Origin: Gammaproteobacteria bacterium
GTDB lineage: Bacteria; Pseudomonadota; Gammaproteobacteria; UBA6429; Thiohalophilaceae
Direction of reading: 5' to 3'
NCBI GenBank assembly: GCA_003233255.1
Contig: QILH01000132.1
Span: 1 to 6,344, forward strand
DNA: 6,344 nucleotides
Part shown: piece after piece, positions 1-6,344 of the stretch
How the letters are laid out: each line of letters opens with the position of its first letter
How positions within the stretch are numbered: position 1 is the first letter of the stretch
Notes under the pieces: generated by a model
Database searches by the model: none
What the model was told of the DNA's origin: nothing
The model's input: only the letters and a program-made list of their open reading frames with translations
Translations under genes and position numbers: made by a program

Positions 1-545
1 CATTTCTTGTCATTGTTGGTTCTAGCAATGCGGTGAATTTTACTGATGGTCTGGACGGTTTAGCCATTTTACCGACCGTTATGGTGGGTGGTGCGTTAGG
101 GATTTTTGCCTATTTAACGGGCAATACAAATTTCTCAGAATATTTATCAATTCCATATGTTAAAGGTGCTGGTGAGTTAGTGGTGTTTTGTGGTGCGTTG
201 GTCGGAGCGGGTTTAGGTTTCCTTTGGTTTAATACCTATCCTGCTCAGGTCTTTATGGGTGACATTGGTGCCTTAGCGATTGGAGCCGCACTGGGCGTAG
301 TTGCGATCATGGTTCGACAGGAGTTTGTGTTGTTCATCATGGGTGGCGTGTTTGTGATGGAAACGGTGTCGGTGATTATTCAGGTGGCTTCTTTCAAGCT
401 AACTGGGCGACGAATCTTTCGCATGGCACCATTGCATCACCATTTTGAATTAAAGGGTTGGCCTGAACCTCGCGTTATTGTGCGATTCTGGATCATAACG
501 GTTATTTTGGTATTAATTGGCCTGGCTACACTGAAGGTGCGATAA
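1..545 (+). CDS. mraY: Phospho-N-acetylmuramoyl-pentapeptide-transferase MraY, C-terminal half (5' truncated by window edge)
   Basis: MraY is the integral inner-membrane enzyme that transfers phospho-MurNAc-pentapeptide from UDP to undecaprenyl phosphate, giving lipid I. The reading frame is open from base 3, and about 180 residues are visible, roughly half of a usual protein of about 360. The GTG at 33 is an internal valine codon and not a start, because conserved MraY sequence (SSNAVNFTDGLDGLA) runs across it. Diagnostic motifs are NFTDGLDG at visible residues 12–19, FMGDIGALAIG around residue 87 (nt 261), which carries a catalytic-site aspartate, and the APLHHHFELKGWPEPRV block around nt 429–473, which has the family's triple histidine. 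Several hydrophobic stretches between the motifs fit membrane helices, and the protein ends in LIGLATLKVR. The missing N-terminal half would hold the paired-aspartate DD motif. It lies 12 bases upstream of murD, the usual order. Identity is very secure. Confidence 0.97.
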   Translation, partial: FLVIVGSSNAVNFTDGLDGLAILPTVMVGGALGIFAYLTGNTNFSEYLSIPYVKGAGELVVFCGALVGAGLGFLWFNTYPAQVFMGDIGALAIGAALGVVAIMVRQEFVLFIMGGVFVMETVSVIIQVASFKLTGRRIFRMAPLHHHFELKGWPEPRVIVRFWIITVILVLIGLATLKVR

Positions 546-550
546 GAGAG
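546..550 (+). promoter_or_regulatory. Ribosome binding site of murD
   Basis: A short purine run, GAGAG, directly follows the mraY stop and sits 7 bases before the GTG at 558. This spacing favours GTG 558 over the in-frame TTG 561 and ATG 567. The ATG would be 16 bases from the purine run. Confidence 0.5.
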
Positions 551-557
551 ACTGATT

Positions 558-1952
558 GTGTTGGCGATGAAAAATAAACAAGAACAACTGGTTTGTGCCG
601 ATCTTTTTCAGGATCAGCAGGTGCTTGTTTTGGGTTTAGGTAAAACCGGGGTTTCGTGCGCGCGCTTCCTCGCGGCACGGAATGTCGATTTTTCTATTAT
701 GGACAGCCGACAAAATCCACCAGGGATAGAATCACTTAATCAGTCTTTATCTCCGGTAAAATGTTATTTTGGTCAGTTTGATTTGAATGTTGCAAAAGAT
801 TATGACGTATTCATAGTGAGTCCGGGTATATCGATTAACGAACCCATTGTGAACAATGCCATTGAAAATAATAAACAGGTAGTGGGTGATGTTGAACTGT
901 TTGCTTTATGTACTCTTAAACCGGTTATTGCGATAACCGGATCAAATGGAAAAAGCACGGTAACGGCTTTGTTGGGCGAGATGGCTACACAGGCAAAAAT
1001 ATCCGTTGCAGTCGGTGGAAATATCGGTGTACCCGTTCTGGATTTATTGGCTGATGATGCTGAGACGGAGTTATATATTCTTGAATTATCCAGTTTTCAA
1101 CTGGAGACAACGCACAGCCTGAATGCGGTAGTGAGTACAATTTTAAATGTCAGCGAAGATCATATGGATCGGTATGATTCATTCTCGGAATATAAAATTG
1201 CCAAGCAAAAAATATATCAAGGTGATGGTGTTGTTATCATTAATAAAGATGAACAACAGGTTATTCCAGTCAATAAAGATCGAACTATAAATTATTTTTC
1301 TCTACAGACACCAGTTAGCGAAAATGAATTTGGTTTGATCTGTGAAGATGGACAAACATGGTTAGCAAAAGGCAATGACAGACTGACCACAGTATCAAGC
1401 TTGAAAATAAAAGGGCAGCATAACATTGCAAACGCGTTGGCAGCACTAGCATTGGGCGATAGCGTAAACATCCCCATGCCTGCAATGATTAATACATTGA
1501 AAAAATTCACTGGCCTGCCTCATCGTAGCCAATGGGTACTGGAACACAATGGTGTGAACTGGATCAATGATTCAAAGGCAACGAATGTTGGCGCGGCGTT
1601 AGCCGCTATTAATGGATTAGGTAACAACAAGCCGGGACTGGATCTGATTGTTCTGCTCGGTGGACAGGGTAAGGGCCAGGATTTCTCTCCACTTGAGCCC
1701 GCGCTGATATCTTTTTCCCGGTTAGTTTTGATTTATGGCGAAGATGCACAACTAATAAAAGAGACACTGGGAAAAAAAATCAAAACCAAAATAGTAGGCA
1801 ATTTGGCCGTGGCGGTGACCGAGGCGAAAAATATTTCGAAACCGGGTGATACGGTTTTATTATCTCCCGCCTGTGCCAGCTTTGATATGTTTTCCGGGTT
1901 TGAACACCGTGGAGATGAATTTATTCGTCTGGTTCATGAGGTGACATCATGA
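558..1952 (+). CDS. murD: UDP-N-acetylmuramoyl-L-alanine--D-glutamate ligase MurD
   Basis: MurD is the cytoplasmic ATP-dependent Mur ligase that adds D-glutamate to UDP-MurNAc-L-Ala. The three Mur-ligase domains are visible. The N-terminal nucleotide-sugar domain has VLGLGKTG at residues 24–31. The central ATPase domain has the P-loop ITGSNGKST (126–134, Lys132), LELSSFQLE (175–183), the HMDRY block (202–206), and Lys216 in IAKQKIY, which aligns with the carbamylated lysine of the family. The C-terminal domain has PHRSQW (321–326), NDSKATNVGA (337–346), LLGGQGKG (366–373) and LSPACASFDMFSGFEHRGDEF (435–455). At 464 residues it is slightly longer than the E. coli enzyme (about 440). The start is taken as GTG 558 from the GAGAG spacing; ATG 567 would shorten it by only three residues. 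It overlaps ftsW by four bases. The part around nt 1190–1420 is noticeably AT-rich, but the frame is intact and all key motifs are present. Confidence 0.97.
   Translation: MLAMKNKQEQLVCADLFQDQQVLVLGLGKTGVSCARFLAARNVDFSIMDSRQNPPGIESLNQSLSPVKCYFGQFDLNVAKDYDVFIVSPGISINEPIVNNAIENNKQVVGDVELFALCTLKPVIAITGSNGKSTVTALLGEMATQAKISVAVGGNIGVPVLDLLADDAETELYILELSSFQLETTHSLNAVVSTILNVSEDHMDRYDSFSEYKIAKQKIYQGDGVVIINKDEQQVIPVNKDRTINYFSLQTPVSENEFGLICEDGQTWLAKGNDRLTTVSSLKIKGQHNIANALAALALGDSVNIPMPAMINTLKKFTGLPHRSQWVLEHNGVNWINDSKATNVGAALAAINGLGNNKPGLDLIVLLGGQGKGQDFSPLEPALISFSRLVLIYGEDAQLIKETLGKKIKTKIVGNLAVAVTEAKNISKPGDTVLLSPACASFDMFSGFEHRGDEFIRLVHEVTS
921..940 (+). repeat. Perfect 8-bp inverted repeat inside murD
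   Basis: CCGGTTAT (921–928) and ATAACCGG (933–940) are exact reverse complements separated by the four bases TGCG. The repeat lies in the codons just ahead of the MurD P-loop (PVIAITG). There is no T-tract after it, so it is not an intrinsic terminator. It may be a chance result of the coding sequence. Confidence 0.5.
1938..1944 (+). promoter_or_regulatory. Ribosome binding site of ftsW, inside the murD end
   Basis: GAGGTGA lies within the last murD codons, with the GAGG core 7 bases before the ATG at 1949. That ATG overlaps the murD stop as ATGA. The arrangement decides the ftsW start and is typical of translational coupling. Confidence 0.75.
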
Positions 1953-3148
1953 GTCAAACATTAACGTCTTACATGCATGCAGCGTTCAATCAAAAACAAA
2001 AACAACAGAAAATCATCTGGACGTCTGATTACTGGTTATTAGGCACTTTTCTGTCGATTCTGATTCTAGGGTTAATCATGGTCGGATCAACGTCGATATC
2101 AATTGCTGAAAAGAACATTGGTCAGCCATTCTATTATTTATGGCGGCAATTAACCTTTGCCGGAATTGGGCTTTTTGCAGCACTGATCGTTTCAAAAATA
2201 CCGCTGCGTATCTGGCAACAACTTGGACCGGCATTAGTCATCATAAGTATTTTGTTATTGCTATTGGTATTTGTGCCGGGCCTGGGGAAAACGGCAAATC
2301 ATAGTACGCGCTGGATTTCTTTGGGCAGCATTCATATTCAGTCATCCGAGTTTGTGAAATTATTCATGATTTTATATCTGGCTGGATATTTAGTTCGCCA
2401 CTCTAATGCGGTAAGAACAAAGGTGAGTGCATTTTTGCGTCCATTTGTTTTGTTAACAATATTAATGTTTCTGTTGTTGCTGGAACCGGATTTCGGAGCG
2501 GCTGCAGTTTTGATATGTACCGCCGTAGCCATGATGTGGCTTGGCGGAGTCAAGGTTGGTCAGTTTTTATTAATGATAGTTTTTGTATCAGCCGCGGCGG
2601 TTTTATTGATCATAATGTCTGATTACAGGATGAATCGTTTTACCGGCTTTTTAGATCCATGGGGTGACCCTTTTAATAGTGGATTCCAGTTGACTCAGGC
2701 CTTGATTGCATTTGGGCGTGGCGAATGGATGGGCGTGGGTTTAGGCGCCAGTGTGCAAAAATTATTTTATCTGCCTGAAGCACATACTGATTTTTTATTC
2801 GCCGTGCTTGCCGAAGAACTTGGGTTGTTTGGCGTTATCGCCGTGATTGTACTTTTTACCATTTTAGTTTACCGCATATTAAAGATTGGTCGTGCCGCTG
2901 AAACACGTGAACGTCCTTTTGCGGGATATGTGGCTTATGGTATTGGTATATGGATCGCATTACAGGCCTTTATCAATATTGGTGTAAATATGGGTGTGCT
3001 ACCAACTAAGGGGCTGACATTACCGTTTATGAGTTATGGTGGCAGTAGCATGGTTGCGATGTCTATTGCGATTGGCTTGTTGGTAAGAATTGATTATGAA
3101 ACACGGAGAGAAGATCGAAACGTTCAGAAAGGTAAACGTTGGGATTAA
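1949..3148 (+). CDS. ftsW: Septal peptidoglycan glycosyltransferase FtsW (SEDS family)
   Basis: FtsW is the inner-membrane SEDS protein that, with its partner transpeptidase FtsI (PBP3), polymerises lipid II into septal glycan. The 399-residue protein (E. coli about 414) has a cytoplasmic Gln/Lys-rich N-terminus (residues 14–21), first membrane helices near 28–46, 64–82 and 92–112, further hydrophobic segments to about residue 380, and a basic C-terminal tail. SEDS signatures are STRWI (119–123), SSEFVK (132–137), EPDFG (179–183), FLDPWGDPFNSGFQLTQ (234–250), GRGEWMGVGLGASVQK (256–271), LPEAHTDFLF (275–284) with the expected catalytic Asp281, and GLTLPFMSYGGSS (355–367). Position between murD and murG, together with the LPEAHTDF and DYETRRE blocks, separates it from the elongation paralogue RodA. 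Two family motifs are slightly off: NHS replaces the usual NG-type sequence before TRW, and QSSE replaces QPSE. The overlap with murD and close junction with murG indicate a coupled operon. Confidence 0.96.
   Translation: MSQTLTSYMHAAFNQKQKQQKIIWTSDYWLLGTFLSILILGLIMVGSTSISIAEKNIGQPFYYLWRQLTFAGIGLFAALIVSKIPLRIWQQLGPALVIISILLLLLVFVPGLGKTANHSTRWISLGSIHIQSSEFVKLFMILYLAGYLVRHSNAVRTKVSAFLRPFVLLTILMFLLLLEPDFGAAAVLICTAVAMMWLGGVKVGQFLLMIVFVSAAAVLLIIMSDYRMNRFTGFLDPWGDPFNSGFQLTQALIAFGRGEWMGVGLGASVQKLFYLPEAHTDFLFAVLAEELGLFGVIAVIVLFTILVYRILKIGRAAETRERPFAGYVAYGIGIWIALQAFINIGVNMGVLPTKGLTLPFMSYGGSSMVAMSIAIGLLVRIDYETRREDRNVQKGKRWD
3141..3144 (+). promoter_or_regulatory. Ribosome binding site of murG
   Basis: GGGA lies in the last ftsW codons, six bases before ATG 3151. 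An in-frame TTG at 3139 also has a purine run (AAAGGT) five bases upstream, but it would add only four residues (start codon plus GLT) outside the conserved MurG N-terminus. ATG 3151 is therefore preferred. Confidence 0.5.
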
Positions 3149-3150
3149 CT

Positions 3151-4233
3151 ATGCAGGATAAGGTCGCATTAATTATGGCAGGCGGAACGGGAGGACATGT
3201 TTTCCCCGCGCTTGCTGTTGCCCAGGCGTTACGGATCAGCGGTGTTACTGTTCACTGGCTGGGTACCCGCGCAGGGATTGAGGCAAAAGTTGTACCGCAG
3301 GCGGGGTTTGATATTTCTTATATTGCGATCCGGGGTCTGCGTGGTAATGGAATGTTACGCCTGTTATTCGCCCCATTTAAACTGGTTTATGCAACATTTC
3401 ATGCACTTCTAATATGTTTGAAACTAAAACCCAATTTTGTGCTTGGCATGGGTGGTTTTGTTACCGGCCCGGGTGGGGTCGCTTCACGGCTACTCGCAAA
3501 ACCATTAATAATTCATGAGCAAAATGCGATTCCAGGGTTTACCAATATTATGTTAAGTAAAATTGCGACTCGGGTTTTAAAAGCCTTTCCAGATGCATTT
3601 AAGTCGATGAAAAAATCGTACCATACGGGTAATCCGGTAAGAGACTCAATATTAAAGTTGGCCACGCCCGAACAACGATATTCGAAGCGTGATGAGGCTA
3701 TTCGTATTTTGATCGTTGGTGGCAGTCTGGGTGCTCAGGCATTAAATGAAGTGGTGCCACAGACATTATCAATATTAGGCAGTGAAAAGAAAACTGAGAT
3801 CTGGCATCAGGCCGGGAGACTTAAGTCAGAACAAACCATGAAAGCCTATCAGGATGTAAATTTAGATGCGCGAGTAGTTGAGTTTATTGATGATATGGAT
3901 ACGGCCTATGGTTGGGCAGATTTGATTATTTGTCGTGCCGGTGCAATGACCGTGTCAGAGATTTGTGCCGTTGGTCTGGCGTCGATATTAGTACCGTATC
4001 CGTTCGCGGTCGATGATCATCAGACTGCAAATGCAGCTTATCTGGTGGATGCCGGTGCAGCTGTACTCATTAACCAGGATGAACTAAGCCCTCACACGCT
4101 GGCCAATGAGTTGCATAAACTGTTCATCTCTGGCCGTGAAAGATTATTGGCAATGGCTAATCGGGCTTATGAACTGGCTCGCCCAGATGCGACACAGGTT
4201 GTGATGCAACATTGTTTAGAGGTGGCGCGATGA
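3151..4233 (+). CDS. murG: UDP-N-acetylglucosamine--undecaprenyl-PP-MurNAc-pentapeptide GlcNAc transferase MurG
   Basis: MurG is the membrane-associated GT-B glycosyltransferase (family GT28) on the cytoplasmic face of the inner membrane. It adds GlcNAc to lipid I, giving lipid II. From ATG 3151 the protein is 360 residues, normal for the family. The first glycine-rich loop is MAGGTGGHVFPALAVA (residues 9–24, with His16), followed by GLRGNG (62–67), the second loop GMGGFVTGPGG (99–109), HEQNAIPG (122–129) and GNPVR (160–164). The third loop, VGGSLGAQALN (189–199), opens the C-terminal UDP-GlcNAc-binding domain, which also has WHQAG (218–222), EFIDDM (244–249), CRAGAMTVSE (261–270) and DDHQTANA (288–295). 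A hydrophobic and basic patch around residues 66–93 fits the membrane-binding surface. The gene starts two bases after the ftsW stop and overlaps murC by four bases, so coupled expression is likely. Confidence 0.97.
   Translation: MQDKVALIMAGGTGGHVFPALAVAQALRISGVTVHWLGTRAGIEAKVVPQAGFDISYIAIRGLRGNGMLRLLFAPFKLVYATFHALLICLKLKPNFVLGMGGFVTGPGGVASRLLAKPLIIHEQNAIPGFTNIMLSKIATRVLKAFPDAFKSMKKSYHTGNPVRDSILKLATPEQRYSKRDEAIRILIVGGSLGAQALNEVVPQTLSILGSEKKTEIWHQAGRLKSEQTMKAYQDVNLDARVVEFIDDMDTAYGWADLIICRAGAMTVSEICAVGLASILVPYPFAVDDHQTANAAYLVDAGAAVLINQDELSPHTLANELHKLFISGRERLLAMANRAYELARPDATQVVMQHCLEVAR
4218..4222 (+). promoter_or_regulatory. Ribosome binding site of murC, inside the murG end
   Basis: AGAGG lies within the last murG codons, seven bases before ATG 4230. 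That ATG overlaps the murG stop as ATGA. This supports ATG 4230 over the upstream in-frame TTG 4212, which would sit ahead of the Shine-Dalgarno sequence. Confidence 0.75.
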
Positions 4234-5678
4234 TACAGCATGCACGTCGCATAACAGATGTTAAACACGGCCGAGGTGAGCCCGGTATGGGCAGTATCAA
4301 ATGCGTTCACTTTGTTGGCATCGGTGGTGCCGGTATGAGCGGCATTGCCGAAGTGGTATTAAATTTAGGTTATGAGGTAAGTGGCTCTGACATTCAGACT
4401 AGTCTGGTCACCGATCGGCTTGAGTCAATGGGGGCAAAAATATTCATTGGCCATGCCGAGGCGAACGTTAAAAATTGTGATGTTGTCGTAATATCGAGTG
4501 CTGTAAACGAAGACAATCCGGAAGTCATTACCGCACACGAGTCACGAATTCCCGTTGTGCCACGGGCTGAGATGCTGGCTGAGTTAATGCGCTTTCGTTA
4601 TGGCATTGCAGTTGCCGGTACCCATGGTAAAACCACCACCACAAGTTTAATTGCCAGCGTTCTAGCCGAAGCAGGAGTGGATCCAACGTTTGTTATTGGT
4701 GGGAAATTAAATAGTGCCAATGCCAACGCTCGCCTGGGCAGTGGACGCTACTTAGTTGCCGAGGCCGATGAGAGTGACGCCTCGTTTATGTTGCTGCAAC
4801 CGATGATGTCCGTGGTCACGAATATTGATATGGATCATATGGAAACCTACGGTGGTGATTTTGAAGTATTAAAACAAACCTTTGTCGATTTTTTGCATCA
4901 CCTGCCTTTTTACGGTTTGGCGGTTTTATGTGTTGATGATCCCATCGTGCGCGAGATTTTACCGAAAGTAACGCGGCCGGTGATTACCTATGGTGAACAT
5001 GACGATGCAGATGTTCGTGTTACCAATATCAGCAGTAAAGGCTTTCAGACTCATTTTGATGTGATCTTTAAAGAGCGTGATAGCGGCCTGTCGTTGTCAC
5101 TGAATATGCCTGGGCATCATAATATTTTAAATGCGCTGGCTGCGGTTGCGGTCGCACATGAAATTGGTATTGATGATGAAGCCATTATCGAAGCGCTTAA
5201 ACAATTTCAGGGTATAGGACGCCGCTTTCAGCATTACGGCGAAATTAACATTAAAGATGGCTGTGTAATGCATATTGATGACTATGGTCATCATCCGAGA
5301 GAAGTGGCGGCGGTGGTGCAGGCAATACGAAGCGGTTGGCCGAACCGACGTCTGGTTCTTGTTTTTCAACCGCATCGCTACACCCGGACGCGCGACCTGT
5401 TTGAAGATTTTTGTATGGTGTTATCGGAAGTCGATAACCTGGTGTTGTTAGACGTTTATTCCGCTGGTGAAACACCAATAAGCGGCGCGGATGGTCGAGC
5501 TCTGGCGAGAGCCATTCGTACTCGAGGCAAAGTAGATCCGATTTTTGTTGAATCGGGTGAGCAATTACCCGAAGCCTTGATCGGTGTCTTACAGGATGGT
5601 GATATATTGTTAACTCAGGGCGCTGGAAATGTGGGTGCGATTGCCAGTGAGATTAAATCTATGTTGGAAGCAAAATAA
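4230..5678 (+). CDS. murC: UDP-N-acetylmuramate--L-alanine ligase MurC
   Basis: MurC is the cytoplasmic Mur ligase that adds L-alanine to UDP-MurNAc with ATP, the first peptide-stem step. From ATG 4230 it has 482 residues (E. coli 491). The N-terminal UDP-binding domain shows HFVGIGGAGMSGIAEV (27–42) and SGSD (51–54). The central ATPase domain has the P-loop AGTHGKTTTT (129–138), EADESDASF (178–186) and TNIDMDHMETY (197–207). The C-terminal side carries GHHNILNALAA (295–305), GIGRRFQ (328–334), DDYGHHP (350–356), FQPHRYTRT (379–387), DVYSAGE (408–414) and LTQGAGNVG (461–469). The DYGHHP and HRYTRT blocks separate MurC from its relative Mpl only weakly. Position between murG and murB makes MurC by far the better reading. 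The 25 residues ahead of the first beta strand are poorly conserved but of usual length. No frameshift or missing key residue is seen. Confidence 0.97.
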   Translation: MIQHARRITDVKHGRGEPGMGSIKCVHFVGIGGAGMSGIAEVVLNLGYEVSGSDIQTSLVTDRLESMGAKIFIGHAEANVKNCDVVVISSAVNEDNPEVITAHESRIPVVPRAEMLAELMRFRYGIAVAGTHGKTTTTSLIASVLAEAGVDPTFVIGGKLNSANANARLGSGRYLVAEADESDASFMLLQPMMSVVTNIDMDHMETYGGDFEVLKQTFVDFLHHLPFYGLAVLCVDDPIVREILPKVTRPVITYGEHDDADVRVTNISSKGFQTHFDVIFKERDSGLSLSLNMPGHHNILNALAAVAVAHEIGIDDEAIIEALKQFQGIGRRFQHYGEINIKDGCVMHIDDYGHHPREVAAVVQAIRSGWPNRRLVLVFQPHRYTRTRDLFEDFCMVLSEVDNLVLLDVYSAGETPISGADGRALARAIRTRGKVDPIFVESGEQLPEALIGVLQDGDILLTQGAGNVGAIASEIKSMLEAK

Positions 5679-5756
5679 ATGACTAAAAATAGTAATTCAA
5701 TACGGAACGAAAAGACGAATTTTCGATCAATAACGGATGAAGCTGATTAACGGTTT
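5679..5756 (+). other. murC–murB spacer with a possible 23-codon leader reading frame
   Basis: This is the only loose junction in the cluster. Directly after the murC TAA comes an ATG (5679) with GGAAG (5666–5670) eight bases upstream. It opens 23 codons (MTKNSNSIRNEKTNFRSITD, then EAD) ending at TAA 5748–5750, in the same frame as murB. The peptide is short, polar and matches no family I recognise. The region also holds a weak AT-rich hairpin (CGAAAA 5708–5713 with TTTTCG 5720–5725) that has no T-tract typical of a terminator, and I see no clear promoter. It could be a leader peptide passing ribosomes to murB, a lost N-terminal extension of murB, or plain untranslated spacer. The last is the default. 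Confidence 0.35.
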
Positions 5757-5771
5757 ATGGAAAACATAAAG

Positions 5772-6344
5772 ATGACAATTTCTACCGATAAGCCCCTCCG
5801 CGGGGAGTTACGCCAAATGGAAATGCTTTCGAAGCATACCTCATGGCGTGTCGGTGGAGCGGTGAAAAGATTTTATCAACCGGCTGACATTGATGATCTG
5901 AGTTTGTTTTTATCTGGCCTTGATGAAAATGAAAATATTTACTGGTTAGGTCTGGGCAGTAATTTATTAGTTCGGGATGCCGGTTTTGACGGAACGATGA
6001 TATGCACGAGTGGAGTTTTAAACGGTATTGAGCTACTGGACGAGCAACGCTTATATGTCGAGGCCGGAGTGGCCTGCCCCAAGGCGGCCAGGGTGTCAGC
6101 AAAAAACTCACTGACTGGAGCAGAATTTCTATGCGGTATTCCCGGCACGATGGGCGGTGCCCTGGCGATGAATGCCGGTGCATTTGGTGGCGAGACCTGG
6201 GACGTCGTTGAGGCCGTGCAGACGATCAATGCGCGGGGCGAATTGAAAATACATTCGCCCGATGATTTTGAGATTGCCTATCGTCATGTGGTTGGCCCGC
6301 ACGATGAGTGGTTCGTTTCATGTGTGTTAAAGCTTGCGATTGGA
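5772..6344 (+). CDS. murB: UDP-N-acetylenolpyruvoylglucosamine reductase MurB, N-terminal part (3' truncated by window edge)
   Basis: MurB is the cytoplasmic FAD- and NADPH-dependent enzyme that reduces UDP-GlcNAc-enolpyruvate to UDP-MurNAc, the substrate of MurC upstream. The frame is open to the last base, giving 191 codons from ATG 5772. The FAD-binding domain is clear: HTSWRVGG (22–29), LGLGSNLLVRD (59–69), VEAGV (96–100) and EFLCGIPGTMGGALAMNAGAFG (118–139). The substrate domain begins with FEIAYRHVVGP (166–176), whose Tyr-Arg pair is a family feature, and DEWFVS (178–183). The catalytic serine and glutamate regions lie beyond the edge. The start is uncertain: ATG 5772 has TGGA ten bases upstream, while the in-frame ATG 5757 adds five residues (MENIK) and has no good Shine-Dalgarno sequence, but sits six bases after the stop of the small upstream frame and could be reached by re-initiation. 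Identity is secure, the exact start is not. Confidence 0.93.
   Translation, partial: MTISTDKPLRGELRQMEMLSKHTSWRVGGAVKRFYQPADIDDLSLFLSGLDENENIYWLGLGSNLLVRDAGFDGTMICTSGVLNGIELLDEQRLYVEAGVACPKAARVSAKNSLTGAEFLCGIPGTMGGALAMNAGAFGGETWDVVEAVQTINARGELKIHSPDDFEIAYRHVVGPHDEWFVSCVLKLAIG
5823..5837 (+). repeat. Perfect 6-bp inverted repeat near the murB start
   Basis: ATGCTT (5823–5828) and AAGCAT (5832–5837) pair perfectly around the three-base loop TCG, about 50 bases into murB. A short GC-rich potential stem, CCCC/GGGG with five bases between, lies just upstream at about 5793–5805. Both are inside the coding sequence. Any effect on murB translation is inference. Confidence 0.35.

Noticed and set aside
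33..35. GTG as the start of mraY
   Set aside because: Conserved MraY sequence continues in frame upstream to the window edge, so this is an internal valine codon of a truncated gene.
1292..1510. Open frame on the minus strand inside murD
   Set aside because: It lies wholly within a clear murD reading frame, matches no family and has no supporting context. It is a shadow frame.
3139..3150. TTG 3139 as the murG start
   Set aside because: It would overlap ftsW and add only four unconserved residues. ATG 3151 has GGGA six bases upstream and gives a normal MurG N-terminus.
4212..4229. TTG 4212 as the murC start
   Set aside because: It lies upstream of the clear AGAGG Shine-Dalgarno sequence that serves ATG 4230, and the ATGA overlap is the usual coupling arrangement.
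5664..5695. Promoter for murB at the end of murC (TTGGAA with an A/T-rich -10-like stretch)
   Set aside because: No -10-like hexamer lies at the right spacing with a good match. The AT-rich stretch alone is not enough.
5708..5725. Intrinsic terminator between murC and murB
   Set aside because: The hairpin CGAAAA/TTTTCG is short and AT-rich and is not followed by a T-tract. Termination before murB is not supported.
5782..6229. Two minus-strand open frames (5782–6183 and 5939–6229) opposite murB
   Set aside because: The plus strand encodes well-conserved MurB motifs throughout. The minus-strand products are low-complexity and resemble no protein.

Overview
This window is a stretch of the division and cell wall (dcw) gene cluster of a gammaproteobacterium. 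Every gene reads left to right, in the order mraY (3' half) – murD – ftsW – murG – murC – murB (5' half). All six products are recognised from family motifs. The protein sequences look gammaproteobacterial. The placement of murB directly after murC differs from the Escherichia coli layout, where murB lies outside the cluster, and suggests a non-enteric lineage. I cannot name the genus. Base composition varies from about one third G+C in the middle of murD to about 65% in parts of murB, with a moderate average overall.

Layout. 1–545 is the C-terminal half of MraY, cut by the left window edge. 558–1952 is murD, 12 bases downstream. murD overlaps ftsW (1949–3148) by four bases (ATGA). murG (3151–4233) starts two bases after the ftsW stop. 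murG overlaps murC (4230–5678) by four bases (ATGA). The only loose junction follows: about 90 bases lie between the murC stop and the likeliest murB start (5772). They hold an in-frame 23-codon reading frame with its own Shine-Dalgarno-like sequence. murB then runs off the right edge.

The genes act in one pathway. MurB and MurC make UDP-MurNAc and add L-Ala, and MurD adds D-Glu. MraY transfers the finished phospho-MurNAc-pentapeptide to undecaprenyl phosphate (lipid I), MurG adds GlcNAc (lipid II), and FtsW polymerises lipid II at the division septum. The tight spacing indicates one co-transcribed, translationally coupled unit. I see no convincing promoter, terminator, RNA gene, mobile element, CRISPR array or frameshift, and no gene-free stretch longer than about 100 bases.

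No new biological system is visible here. The points worth a second look are modest: the murC–murB spacer, potential mRNA hairpins at the start of murB and inside murD, two substitutions in FtsW family motifs, and an AT-rich patch in murD.
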